From positions 62,001 to 126,000 of the forward strand of contig NZ_NFJZ01000011.1 in the NCBI RefSeq assembly GCF_002160135.1: a stretch of DNA of 64,000 nt. Reading direction: 5' to 3'. Shown piece by piece: positions 43,901 to 52,709 of this stretch. The position numbers and the translations under genes are program-made. The stretch comes from Lachnoclostridium sp. An196. GTDB lineage: Bacteria > Bacillota > Clostridia > Lachnospirales > Lachnospiraceae. Under the pieces are notes generated by a model, which had not been told where the DNA came from, did no database searches, and saw nothing but the letters and a program-made list of their open reading frames with translations. Numbering within the stretch: position 1 is the stretch's first letter; each line of letters opens with the position of its first letter.

Positions 43901-44494
43901 TTCTGAAGAAAAATGTCTGCCCAGTATCTGCTGAATCGCTCTTTGATTCTCTTCCTTTTTCTTTTTCTCATTCAGATAGAGCGCAGAGAGAAGCACTTTT
44001 GCATTGTCATATTTATGGCAGCACAGACTCATGGCCTGGCGTAGCAGCTTCAGGTTGTCTGGAACGGGACGGACCAGTTCTTTAATATTCATCCAGGAAA
44101 GTGTCCACATGTTCCAGACCAGCGCCTCCGCCCGAATTGCCAGAGACTGATCCGACGGCAGATATTCTTGTAAATCTTTCAGCATATAAACATGATGGAA
44201 CAGCGCGTATCTCGCCGTGGAACCGCCTGCCGCAGCCACAAACCGCACATACCGGGACAGTTCTTCCTTCTTTCCTCTCTTTTTCAGATGCTCTATATAG
44301 GATATGCTTTTGTTCTGATCCTCCTCCGGAAGCTCCGACAGATCCTGCGGCTTTACCTGCTTCAGAATCTCTGCCTCTTTTCCTTCGCTCTGCGAGAAAT
44401 ATATATCCGCAGTTTTCCGGTTTTCTTCCGAAAGCCTCAATGCGTCCAGAGCATCCATGAGTTTTTGATAATTTCTTTCTTCATTCAGATTCAT
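40949..44494 (-). CDS. DUF4132 domain protein (YehI/MolR-like)
   Basis: An 1181-residue protein, mostly helical with HEAT-like segments. The C-terminal third is the DUF4132 region: FKQLKKQLKTVAANQK, AERLWNVAQWKALF and FAIGLIWGIYENG, as in E. coli YehI (MolR). The role is unknown. It is the last and largest gene of a five-gene operon, overlapping the SWIM gene by 14 bases. AAGGGGAAG lies before the ATG. Composition is similar to the rest of the operon. Confidence 0.85.
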   Translation of the reverse strand: MNLNEERNYQKLMDALDALRLSEENRKTADIYFSQSEGKEAEILKQVKPQDLSELPEEDQNKSISYIEHLKKRGKKEELSRYVRFVAAAGGSTARYALFHHVYMLKDLQEYLPSDQSLAIRAEALVWNMWTLSWMNIKELVRPVPDNLKLLRQAMSLCCHKYDNAKVLLSALYLNEKKKKEENQRAIQQILGRHFSSEGSEEREIIGFLIKNLVSSLPAVFQSPGLNEEEKKMLQDYVVTGNPQGSFPQDLAKVLTGKQTHQYLLTLLSGCAFLALPYSKSFPAFLQIMAAANPADTMNACRQMSEDAWFQEHASRLEWILPVSTGFFVQWYMKNRVDGRFRHMISCAQDLVLEEMEKGTTTTEDYQYIMEQIRKTDPVLYRKADTAVSGTFYQKLADELTGGLTAGREEAKRYLLGEGSVDDLCPYVNSWRGGYGYFYQGMKQLDSMEKGGGLFYRRAVVLEALKMRGGYFVYHYLPRGKDSGKLNEKVEELVKMLEEEDVPIQYQADAMEGIYSGYYSETDKNHFMEAAVEALSRRFQARRQEFCTALKNSTAVGRDICLRVLDTYWQQEKETILACALDGSRQVRAALVLICTGHPQWEPEIRAFLSSGKSQEREIAVQVMRNWGVENYREELAEALEKEKSKKLKELLRECLGAEPEGEEAVPAKEQSAEKMVSEILKGGKKRKVAWAYETPFGQVHKRDGSAVPEEYLQALLVCYADMSVPGVSPEAALLAAELDEKELGQYVKELFDKWMDTGAEAKKKWVLYAAAIHGGEAVVPLFHRQIQEWPQHSRGALAAEAVKALALNGSSEALLLVDQISRKFKFRQVKTAAAQALDYAAAALGISRAELEDRIVPTLGFDENLERTFDYGSRSFRVYLTPALELEIFDGEDKRLKNMPSPGKKDDPEKAAEAYADFKQLKKQLKTVAANQKLRMEQAMSAERLWNVAQWKALFIKNPVMHQFAIGLIWGIYENGSLKETFRYMEDGSFNTVDEEEYDFPEEGMAGLVHPIELSEEERNAWKEQLADYEVTQPIEQLDRPVYRIREEEKGKNELTRFGGKLLNGLSLSGKLQSMGWYRGSVQDAGVYTDFYREDGNLGVELEFSGSYVGDENEEVTVYGAVFYKAGTVARGSYVYDTVKDENRYTLDQVPPRYFSEIILQLARATASSQEQLAYPECRQ

Positions 44495-46526
44495 ACGTTT
44501 CTTCCCCTTCCAAACTGTTTTCCCGCATTCCGGCCATCGCCAGATCCATCTGCGTTCTCTGCAGTCCCAATGTAATGTATTCCATTAGCCGGACCCAGAT
44601 CCCGATCACCGGCTCCGGATCGGATTTTATCTGGTGTCTCTGACTTTCCAGCTGTCCTCTTAAACGCGACAGTTCTTCTCCGGCCAGATGGAGGCCCAGA
44701 CCGGCTGCCTCTCTTTCCATACTGTACATCTGGGATAATGTTTCCGGCTGCACTGAGCGGAGTCCGCTTTGGAAAAGATCTGACAGCGTCACTCTGATCT
44801 CCTGCAGACATTGTTCCGCGGCACGGATAACTCCGGCAGACAGCGCGCCGACATCTCTCCTGTTTTCCTGCCCGCTTTCCGAACCGTTTACAGATGGACA
44901 AAGTCCCGCGCCGTCAAAATATTCCACAGGATAAAGGCAGATTTTTCCTTCTTCCAGATATGGTATCCCGAAAAATACCAGCGGGCTGTCTTCCTGTCTG
45001 TCCAGCCGCCCGCTCAGACGCTCCAGCACGCGGATCGTAAGCCTTTCCTCTTTTGAATAAGTCACCGCCACGTGCAGGCAGTTTCCCTGTACATCATAGA
45101 TTTCCATATCGAAACGCTGCTTCACGGTGTCGAATCTGCCTTTTTTACAATGAACCGCTCCTGCCAGGACCGGTTCCCGGTTCTGGATCATCTGCCGCTG
45201 GAAGAGCCGGCGGTAATCCCAGATCACCATCTCCCGGATCTCCTTACCGGACAGATCACGGTTTCCCACAATCTCGCTTTTTGTCTCCCGGCTCACAGAC
45301 AGCCTGCCGCCTTTCGCGGCCTTCGCATCGGTCAGATAAAACTCCAGTTCCATCATCTTTCCCCGGCTGCAGTTCAGGCCCCAGGGCGCCTGCGCGTGTT
45401 TCTCATTCCCGGGCGGACGCCGTCTTATTCCTTCATAAAAGGAAGGGCGCGCGTCCGTCCAGGTGTACCACTTCTTCTGCTCCAATTCCAGAAAATAATA
45501 TCTCTCTCCCTCATAACCTGTCTTGTTTTTGAAATAACTGCTCCCCACTCCCATAAGATGCAGGGGCGGCACCCGTTCATAGGTGTCGCGGAAAGTTCCT
45601 GCCAGGCTGCGCATTTCCTCCGGTCCTGCCTGTTCCAGGCGGACGGCATCCCGATACAAGAAGAGGAGACGTCCCATCAGATCTGCTTCCCGGAAAGCGG
45701 CAGAACGGGTGAAATACTGCCGGAATTCCACAGCCGCTCCCCGGAACCTTGACTCAAAGGCAGGAAGACCGGCTCCATGGCAGATCACCGCCAGCCGCTC
45801 CATACTTTCCTCTGCTTCCGGCGACAGCCTGGATAATCCGGTCATAAGCTGCAGCCGGATCCCTTCTTTTATGGAACGGACTGCCTGAAGGACCGTTTCC
45901 CTGTCCGGATTCTCCCGGTTGTCCTCCAGTGTTTTAAGCTGCCCCGGCGTAATCGTCTTTTTCAGGAGCTGATATGCCAGGATCGCCTGCGCTTTATGCG
46001 CGCACAGCTCTCTGCTGTGGCAGGTGCAGGTGGAATATTCCAGCGGACTCAAAAGTTTCACGGTCACATTCTCCCATGGAATCTGTACGGTGACTGTGCT
46101 TCCTTCCTCAATCCGGGGATATTCCCCTCTCTCTATATGGGACAGAAATTCCCTGTACGCTTTGATTCTGCACGCCTGCTGCAGCCGGCGAAGCGGGACA
46201 GAAAGCAGTTCCTTTTCAGGATTTATCTTTTCATCGGAGGTCTTTTCTCCGCTTTCCCCTTCCAGTCCTTTTCTCAGAAAGATCATGGCGGCAATCCGGT
46301 GACGGCACATACTTCTGGACGGGCAGCTGCAGGCGCTGTCCCCCAGAGGGACCTTGATCCGGCAGACTGCGTCTTTCAGCCTGACTTCCGCCTCATTCCC
46401 GTTCCAGGATACCTCCGGTGTCTCCTGCTCCAAATCCTTATATGCTCTCTTCACCATCCCCCGGTTGGAAAGTCCGGTCAGATATTCGTCCCCTGCCTGG
46501 ATCAGCAGTCTTTTTAGCTCTTCCAT
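44481..46526 (-). CDS. SWIM zinc finger protein with two fingers (YehQ-like)
   Basis: A 681-residue protein. Two SWIM-type CxC...CxH motifs are visible: CSCPSRSMCRH (C66, C68, C74, H76) and CTCHSRELCAH (C167, C169, C175, H177). The remainder is long and helical, with no other recognised domain. SWIM fingers bind DNA or protein. In E. coli the equivalent is yehQ, next to yehP. GAGGACT precedes the ATG, 18 bases after the VWA gene. Confidence 0.85.
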   Translation of the reverse strand: MEELKRLLIQAGDEYLTGLSNRGMVKRAYKDLEQETPEVSWNGNEAEVRLKDAVCRIKVPLGDSACSCPSRSMCRHRIAAMIFLRKGLEGESGEKTSDEKINPEKELLSVPLRRLQQACRIKAYREFLSHIERGEYPRIEEGSTVTVQIPWENVTVKLLSPLEYSTCTCHSRELCAHKAQAILAYQLLKKTITPGQLKTLEDNRENPDRETVLQAVRSIKEGIRLQLMTGLSRLSPEAEESMERLAVICHGAGLPAFESRFRGAAVEFRQYFTRSAAFREADLMGRLLFLYRDAVRLEQAGPEEMRSLAGTFRDTYERVPPLHLMGVGSSYFKNKTGYEGERYYFLELEQKKWYTWTDARPSFYEGIRRRPPGNEKHAQAPWGLNCSRGKMMELEFYLTDAKAAKGGRLSVSRETKSEIVGNRDLSGKEIREMVIWDYRRLFQRQMIQNREPVLAGAVHCKKGRFDTVKQRFDMEIYDVQGNCLHVAVTYSKEERLTIRVLERLSGRLDRQEDSPLVFFGIPYLEEGKICLYPVEYFDGAGLCPSVNGSESGQENRRDVGALSAGVIRAAEQCLQEIRVTLSDLFQSGLRSVQPETLSQMYSMEREAAGLGLHLAGEELSRLRGQLESQRHQIKSDPEPVIGIWVRLMEYITLGLQRTQMDLAMAGMRENSLEGEETYESE

Positions 46527-46544
46527 CTTACAGTCCTCATATAT

Positions 46545-47672
46545 TTACCGCATTACTTTTCCGCAGAAATCTCCCAGTGCTTCCGGCGTCATGGCTCCTA
46601 CATACGCTCCCAGATCCGCCAGATGCTGCGCGGTTCTGCGGTCATAGACCGGATTGGCCTCCATATCCAGAGCAGTCAGGCAGACCAGCTTCGCCCCGCT
46701 CTCGATGATCCCCCGGCTCACTGTAAGAAGCCCTGCAAGGCTTCCGCCCTCGCACAGATCGGACACCAGCACGACTATGGTCTTATGCGGATTCTCCATC
46801 AGCGTCCCGCAGTACTGCAGCGCGCCGCCGATATTAGTTCCTCCTCCCAGCTGGATGCTCATAAGCGTCTCCACCGGATCGTCCAGGTGAGCGCTCAGAT
46901 CCACCACCTGGGTGTCAAAAATCACCAGCCTGGTATCCAGCATAGGCAGTTTGACAAAGATTCCCGCCATCACTGCGCTGTGGATCACCGAGTCCAGCAT
47001 GGATCCGCTCTCATCCACCGCGATGATCACCCTCCACTGGCTGTATTTCCGGGTCCTGCTGCTGAAATAGACCTGTTCCAGCCAGAGTCTTTCATTTTCC
47101 GTATCATAGTGCCTGAGATTTTTCCGTATGGTCTTTTTTATATCCAGATTGCGGATGGATCTTACCGGGCTGGGACTGTTCCTGTCAAGGCTTCCCAGAA
47201 GGGAGCGGCGGATATCCTGATTCAGCTTTTCCGCGATCTCCTCCGCCACCTTCTTCACAATCCGGCGCGCCGTCTCCAGCACTTCGCCTTTCATCAGATG
47301 CTTCAGCTGCAAAATCGTTTTCAGGAGTTCCTGATTGGGCTCCAGCTTTTCCAACACTTCTTTGTCCGTCAAAAGTTCGGTGAGCTGATAGCGGTCCAGC
47401 GCATGTCTCTCCAGGATCTCCACGGTCTCTTTGGGAAAAAGCCGGCGGATCTTTGTGATCCAGGCAGCAGCGGTCAGCCGGCTTCCTTCCGTGCCGCCTT
47501 CCCGCCGCACATCTTCTCCGTATTCCCGTGAATAAAGGAAATCCAGCGCGTCTTCCAGGTCGTAACAGGAGATGCCCCCTTCCAGCCATCCTCCATCCCC
47601 GAAAGAGATCTGGTCTTTTGCCTGTTTTCCCAGAATCAGCCGCCAGCGGTTCATCCGTTCTGTACCGTTCAT
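46545..47672 (-). CDS. VWA domain protein (YehP-like), MoxR partner
   Basis: A 375-residue protein. The C-terminal von Willebrand A domain has a complete MIDAS: DESGSM (220-225), GGGTN (Thr279) and LVSD (Asp305). The N-terminal 200 residues are helical, with a basic segment around 175-190. VWA proteins of this kind work with MoxR-type AAA+ ATPases, as RavA-ViaA or CbbQ-CbbO do; the cognate ATPase is at 50056-51171. Its start overlaps the DUF5682 stop by 4 bases. Confidence 0.92.
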   Translation of the reverse strand: MNGTERMNRWRLILGKQAKDQISFGDGGWLEGGISCYDLEDALDFLYSREYGEDVRREGGTEGSRLTAAAWITKIRRLFPKETVEILERHALDRYQLTELLTDKEVLEKLEPNQELLKTILQLKHLMKGEVLETARRIVKKVAEEIAEKLNQDIRRSLLGSLDRNSPSPVRSIRNLDIKKTIRKNLRHYDTENERLWLEQVYFSSRTRKYSQWRVIIAVDESGSMLDSVIHSAVMAGIFVKLPMLDTRLVIFDTQVVDLSAHLDDPVETLMSIQLGGGTNIGGALQYCGTLMENPHKTIVVLVSDLCEGGSLAGLLTVSRGIIESGAKLVCLTALDMEANPVYDRRTAQHLADLGAYVGAMTPEALGDFCGKVMR

Positions 47673-50095
47673 GAATCCGCTCCTTTCATCTGCTCCCGAA
47701 TATAATGGTCCAGAGTTTCTCCGTAGGCATACTCCTCCGGTGAAGCCGCCCTCCCCCGCAGGATATCCTGCCCTTTCTTTCCATGGAACGCTGCCGCGCG
47801 GGCCGCGATCCGGTCTGTCTCCATGGGAGTAAAGTAGCTGAAAGCCAGTCGAAGCTCCGGCAGCAGTTTCAGGAATTCTTCCGTGGAGAGACGCCCCAGC
47901 AGTCCGTCGATCAGTTCCAGGAAGTCCCCGCTGGCAAACACATAGTCACGGGCCGTGAAAAACAATCCCCGCAAAAATGCCGCGCTCCCCCTTCGCGCTT
48001 CTTCGGTCCCCTGCATATATCCTTCCGCGGCAGTTTTGATCCTTTCACCGGAATTGCCGTCAATGCCATAAAAGAGTCCAAGCGCCGCGCCTTCAATACC
48101 CGGGTTCAGGGGTCTGCGCTCCAGCATCCGTTCCATCGCATCTGCAAATACCGGCCGGTACAAAGCATAAGTTTCTTTCTCCGTGATCTGATAAAGAGAA
48201 CGCAGACATTCCATACATGCCTGCTGTTCTTCCTCTCCGGTCTGTCCCATAAACGGCAGAAGCTGCAGAATCTTCTGAAAACAGATCTCGATCAGCCGGT
48301 CCAGATCCATCCTGTCACGAACCTGATACAGATCCTGAAGCTCGCTCAGCATAACCAGATGGGAAAATCCCCTGCTCAGGGAAAAGAAATCGCCGTCTTC
48401 CGCAAGGATCCGCGCAAACCGTCCCGCCGATTTTTCCTGCTCATCATAAAGTCCCATGAGGAAACCGGATACCAGCAATTCCGCCGCTTCCTGACAGCCT
48501 CCGCATCCGGCGAAGCGCATCCGGAACCGGGTGCGGACTGCTTCTTCTGTCGTGCCGCCGGAAACACTTGCGTCGATGAGCGCCGCGGTCACCTGCGCTG
48601 ACCACCGGTAATACCAGATCTCCCGGACCCGGTTCCGATCCCTGCGCTTCACCAGATCCGATCCCTTTTTTCTCCTGGCAAACCCGCACCCCAGAAATTC
48701 TGTCTGATAGAAGAAACGGCTCATCTGAAGATGCTTTTTTTTCGCGAAAATTTCCAGCGTACACTCCTGCTCTGTCGTAGAATGAATCTTCAGTCCGAAC
48801 AGCGCGCACTGTCTTTCAAAATCATCCAGAAGCGGCGGTCTTGCGGCTTCCGCGCACAGCGTTCCTGTCTGCTCGCCGGTCGTGATCTGTGAAAGAATCC
48901 TCAGCGGTCCGTCCGTAGACACACTGTATTCTCCTTTCACAAAAGACGACAGCGCGCTGTCCCTCAGTTCATAGAGGCCGGGACTTCTCTTTCCGCGAAG
49001 AGACGCCAGGCCTTCCGCCATGGAAAAAGCGCATGCTTCGTCGTAGACGGAAATGCTTTCGTCTTTTCTGCGCGCTCTCCTGCCTGTGGCTGCCAGGAAA
49101 TGGAGCACTGTATCCGGATAAGCTCTGTCCGGGGATTCTTCCGCCTCCAGCCATTTCCAGACCTGATCATAGAATCCCGGAGACTGCATGCCGCTGGCAT
49201 AACCGTTCAATGCATCCGCCGCTTCCATAGAATAGGCCATGGGATACACCGACTGGTCCTTCTCATCCGCTTTGTGGAGCCGTACCGGTTTTCCCAGAAA
49301 ACGAACCCCTCTTCCCTCCTGATATTCCAGAAGCGTTCTCAACCCGTCCGTATGAAATCCTCCTGTAACCGCCAGAATTTTCCGGTATTTTTCAGAAGCC
49401 CCGGCGATCTTCTGCGCCATATACCTCTCCCGGAGGAGACATCCATCCGCTTCCAGCTCTTCTGCCGGCGTATGACTGCGTGACAGTCCGCAGTAGACGC
49501 GCATCTGACGGACAAACTCAGACGTCTTCATGGAAAGTCCGCGGATTTCAAAATATTTCTCCCAGAATTCTTCAAAATCCCGAAGCCCGGTCTTCTCGCA
49601 GAGCAGCTTAAGATAACGGCTCCTGCTCAGCAGATAATCGTCATTATAAGTCTGCTTCTCTCCCTCGCTCCGGATCCCGCGGTTTTCGGCGGTCCCCGCA
49701 AGGATCTCCATATAGGGAAGGTCTATGAATTCTGCATGTATCCCTCTCTGATCTGCCTGCCGGAGCGCTGTAAGCTCCGGAGAACAGTCCAGAAACGGAT
49801 AATAACATTTATATTCCTCCTTTGCGGGACTGATAAACCCCTCTCTGTCCTTGTAGGAATAGTACAATGCCAGCGGCGGCTTTGTGTCCCTGTGGATCAG
49901 CGTTGGGATCAGCGCTTCCGCGTTCTTCGGTCCTTCGATCAGGATACAGTCGGGAGAATAGTCCTCGATGGCTTTTTTCAGATGGAACGAACAGACCGGG
50001 CTGTGATGGCGGACCGGAAAAAAGAGAACCGGCGCATTCAGGTCGTAATGCTCTCCTATCTCAGATATTTCCTCGCTTCGTAATAGCTGCTCCAT
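47669..50095 (-). CDS. DUF5682 family protein (YehM-like)
   Basis: An 808-residue protein of the family that travels with MoxR/VWA genes. N-terminal VRHHSP (28-33), ILIEGP (51-56) and a later GGFHTDG (244-250) recall the catalytic-site layout of TraB/EreA/TIKI-like enzymes; this is my inference, not established. The C-terminal 500 residues are helical. It starts within the ATPase gene (40-base overlap) with GAGGGCGG upstream, and overlaps the VWA gene by ATGA. Confidence 0.82.
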   Translation of the reverse strand: MEQLLRSEEISEIGEHYDLNAPVLFFPVRHHSPVCSFHLKKAIEDYSPDCILIEGPKNAEALIPTLIHRDTKPPLALYYSYKDREGFISPAKEEYKCYYPFLDCSPELTALRQADQRGIHAEFIDLPYMEILAGTAENRGIRSEGEKQTYNDDYLLSRSRYLKLLCEKTGLRDFEEFWEKYFEIRGLSMKTSEFVRQMRVYCGLSRSHTPAEELEADGCLLRERYMAQKIAGASEKYRKILAVTGGFHTDGLRTLLEYQEGRGVRFLGKPVRLHKADEKDQSVYPMAYSMEAADALNGYASGMQSPGFYDQVWKWLEAEESPDRAYPDTVLHFLAATGRRARRKDESISVYDEACAFSMAEGLASLRGKRSPGLYELRDSALSSFVKGEYSVSTDGPLRILSQITTGEQTGTLCAEAARPPLLDDFERQCALFGLKIHSTTEQECTLEIFAKKKHLQMSRFFYQTEFLGCGFARRKKGSDLVKRRDRNRVREIWYYRWSAQVTAALIDASVSGGTTEEAVRTRFRMRFAGCGGCQEAAELLVSGFLMGLYDEQEKSAGRFARILAEDGDFFSLSRGFSHLVMLSELQDLYQVRDRMDLDRLIEICFQKILQLLPFMGQTGEEEQQACMECLRSLYQITEKETYALYRPVFADAMERMLERRPLNPGIEGAALGLFYGIDGNSGERIKTAAEGYMQGTEEARRGSAAFLRGLFFTARDYVFASGDFLELIDGLLGRLSTEEFLKLLPELRLAFSYFTPMETDRIAARAAAFHGKKGQDILRGRAASPEEYAYGETLDHYIREQMKGADS

Positions 50096-51171
50096 AAACC
50101 GCCCTCTTTTCCTCCCCTGTCGCGGACTACTGTCTGAAAATATCCCCGCAGTTTCTCCAGGTCATCGCTGTTTTCCTTCTGAACCGCGCCCACCAGATTC
50201 TGGACCAGACATCCCATGTCCATATGAGAGTCTCCATAATAATACGCCGAAAGCATGGTCTGATAATAGACAGATACCGCTTCCGCCGTACTCATCACCG
50301 CGGAAGGACGGTCAATCCGGTGTCCCATGGAAGACACCCCTTCCCGCAGTTCATGGAATGTGGACGCTAGGATCTCCGCCACATCTTCGTCCGGTTCCAT
50401 ATCGATCCGATTCTCCCTGGACAATTCTTTCACTTCATTGAGGATGATCTCTTTTTCCATGGATACATCTCTCACCGGCATCACCGTCTCGAAGTTAAAC
50501 CTGCGCTTCAAGGCGCTGCTCATCTCGTTGACGCCTTTGTCCCTGGTATTGGCGGTTCCGATCACATTAAAGCCGGCCTTCGCGAAAAGGATTCCATCGT
50601 CTCCAAGCTCCGGCACATTCAGCACCTTGTCGCTGAGCACGCTGATCAGACTGTCCTGGATCTCCGCCGGAGTCCTGGTAATCTCTTCAAACCGGGTCAG
50701 TATCCCTTTCTCCATTCCCGTATACAGGGGAGATGGAACCAGCGCTTCCCTTGACGGCCCTTTTGCCAGAAGCAGCGCATAGTTCCAGCTGTATTTGATC
50801 ATATCCTCCGTCGTGCCGGCTGTACCCTGGATCGTGTTCAGGCTGGTGCCGCTGATCGCCGCCGACAGGAGCTCTGAAAGCATGGTCTTGGCTGTCCCCG
50901 GTTCTCCCACCAGCATCAGTCCCCTGCTGCCCGCCAGCGTGATGATGCACCGCTCCACCAGAGCGTCATTTCCCAGATATTTTTTCTTCACCTGGATCTT
51001 TTTCCCGTTCCACTCCAGCGGTTCCCTGCTCCCCAGGATAAAAGTCCGCACCGCGTTCGGGGAAAGTTTCCAGTTCAGGGGCCTGCGCCCGGTATCCAGC
51101 GCTCGCAAAGCCTCCAGTTCCTCCTTGTACCGCACTTCTACCGGAGGTTTCAACTCTGTTATATTGTTCAT
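50056..51171 (-). CDS. MoxR-type AAA+ ATPase (YehL-like)
   Basis: A 371-residue AAA+ protein and first gene of the operon. Walker A is GEPGTAKT (89-96). The Walker B region reads ILTRFEEITR (157-166), with Glu-Glu and no classic Asp-Glu. Sensor 1 is VIGTANTRD, followed by the arginine-rich SSALKRRFNFE. These features fit the YehL/APE2220 branch of MoxR ATPases, which act as chaperone-like partners of VWA proteins. AAAGGAG precedes the ATG; a near-consensus promoter lies at 51224-51252. Confidence 0.9.
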   Translation of the reverse strand: MNNITELKPPVEVRYKEELEALRALDTGRRPLNWKLSPNAVRTFILGSREPLEWNGKKIQVKKKYLGNDALVERCIITLAGSRGLMLVGEPGTAKTMLSELLSAAISGTSLNTIQGTAGTTEDMIKYSWNYALLLAKGPSREALVPSPLYTGMEKGILTRFEEITRTPAEIQDSLISVLSDKVLNVPELGDDGILFAKAGFNVIGTANTRDKGVNEMSSALKRRFNFETVMPVRDVSMEKEIILNEVKELSRENRIDMEPDEDVAEILASTFHELREGVSSMGHRIDRPSAVMSTAEAVSVYYQTMLSAYYYGDSHMDMGCLVQNLVGAVQKENSDDLEKLRGYFQTVVRDRGGKEGGLWSSYYEARKYLR

Positions 51172-51223
51172 GATCCTGTCTCCTTTGGACGGAGGCTTTT
51201 TAGAAAGTCCCCATATTATCTGT

Positions 51224-51252
51224 ATTATAACTTTTCAACATAATAATGACAA
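51224..51252 (-). promoter_or_regulatory. Promoter of the MoxR-VWA-SWIM operon
   Basis: Minus strand: -35 TTGTCA, 17-base spacer, -10 TATAAT, 52 bases before the ATPase start. An ACAAC-C-GTTGT inverted repeat adjoins the -35. Confidence 0.8.
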
Positions 51253-51667
51253 CCGTTGTTAAAAAGATATAGCGGAACACAAAATGCCATGATATAATTT
51301 TGGCGTTGTCCAACCGACACCCGGCAACGGGAGGAATAGCCTAGTGGGTGCTTTGCCACTATAAAAGAAAAGAAGAAGCCCCGGACTGTGCTGCAACACG
51401 GTTCGGGGCTTCGTTCTTTAGCCATAGATATTCTGCTTACCTTTTGCCTACTGGCATTATAACATATGCAAGGGTAAGAAGCAATTTATTCTTAACTTTA
51501 TATCCTGCATAGACAATTATGCCCAAACTTACCACAGGGCAAGAACTTAGAAATAGCCTGTTTTGGGAAGCATTGATAAAAACGGTATCCCTGCTCTGTA
51601 AACTTATTCAGTTTTAATTGCAGCATTGCCTGTTGCTGTCCACAAAGCCTTGAGTACGATTTTGATA
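51253..51667. other. AT-rich intergenic segment of uncertain origin
   Basis: A 415-base gap between queA and the MoxR operon, richer in A and T than its neighbours. It contains a very strong hairpin (51375-51412). Short frames on both strands (for example about 41 codons on the minus strand near 51508-51633) match nothing I recognise. It may be scar DNA from a lost insertion. Confidence 0.5.
51360..51412 (-). terminator. Strong terminator downstream of queA
   Basis: A 16-bp stem (51397-51412 with 51375-51390, two wobble pairs), a 6-base loop, then a T-rich tail (TTCTTTTCTTTTATAG) on the minus strand. Confidence 0.8.
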
Positions 51668-52693
51668 TTAAACGATAAACATCGCATCCCCGAAACTGAA
51701 AAACCGGTACCGTTCTTTCACCGCTTCCGCATAGGTCTCCATAATCAGTTCCCTTCCCGCGAATGCCGACACCAGCATCATCAACGTGGATTCCGGAAGA
51801 TGGAAATTCGTGATCAGAGCATCAATCATCCGGAACTGATAGCCCGGATAGATGAAGATATCTGTCCATCCGCCTCCTGCTTTCAGTATACCGTCCTCCC
51901 CGGTGGCAGACTCCAGCGTACGGCAGCTTGTGGTTCCGACGGCGATCACCCGTCCGCCTTCTTTTTTCGTCCGGTTGATCAGCTCCGCCTGGTCCTCCTC
52001 CACCACATAAAATTCCGAGTGCATATGGTGTTCCTGTATATTCTCCACCTTCACCGGCCGGAACGTGCCCAGTCCCACATGAAGTGTCACATGCGCGATG
52101 CTCACGCCCATTTCCTCGATCTGGCGGAGCAGCTCCGGCGTAAAGTGAAGTCCTGCCGTAGGCGCCGCCGCGGAACCGTCATGTTTTGCATAGACCGTCT
52201 GATAGCGGTTTTTATCCTTGAGCTGATGCGTAATATACGGAGGCAGAGGCATCTGACCCAGCTGGTCCAGGATTTCTTCAAAAATCCCCTCGTATTCAAA
52301 CCGGATCAGGCGGTTTCCGTCCTCTACGACATCGATCACTTCTCCTTTCAGAAGTCCGTCTCCAAAAAGGATCCTCGCGCCGGGCCGGGCCTTCTTTCCC
52401 GGCTTCACCAGCGTTTCCCAGACATTTCCCTCTTTTCTTTTCAGCAGCAGGACTTCGATCCCGGCTCCTGTTCCCTCTTTCACTCCCATGAGACGCGCAG
52501 GGATCACTTTTGTATCGTTGATCACCAGACAGTCTCCCGGTTTCAGATACTCCACAATATCCCGGAAGATCCGGTGTTCTCTCTCCCCCGTTTCCCGGTG
52601 CAGTACCAGCAGCCGGGAAGAAGAGCGGTCCTCCAGAGGATCCTGTGCGATCAGTTCCTGAGGGAGATCATAATAAAAATCATGTAAATTCAT
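51668..52693 (-). CDS. queA: S-adenosylmethionine:tRNA ribosyltransferase-isomerase
   Basis: QueA, 341 residues, which transfers the ribosyl part of SAM to preQ1 in tRNA to give epoxyqueuosine. N-terminal [20 protein letters not shown], central PTAGLHFT, and C-terminal [16 protein letters not shown] are diagnostic. It follows cotH by 16 bases. No tgt or other queuosine gene is adjacent in this window. Confidence 0.97.
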   Translation of the reverse strand: MNLHDFYYDLPQELIAQDPLEDRSSSRLLVLHRETGEREHRIFRDIVEYLKPGDCLVINDTKVIPARLMGVKEGTGAGIEVLLLKRKEGNVWETLVKPGKKARPGARILFGDGLLKGEVIDVVEDGNRLIRFEYEGIFEEILDQLGQMPLPPYITHQLKDKNRYQTVYAKHDGSAAAPTAGLHFTPELLRQIEEMGVSIAHVTLHVGLGTFRPVKVENIQEHHMHSEFYVVEEDQAELINRTKKEGGRVIAVGTTSCRTLESATGEDGILKAGGGWTDIFIYPGYQFRMIDALITNFHLPESTLMMLVSAFAGRELIMETYAEAVKERYRFFSFGDAMFIV

Positions 52694-52709
52694 ATCTGTC
52701 CTCTATTCA

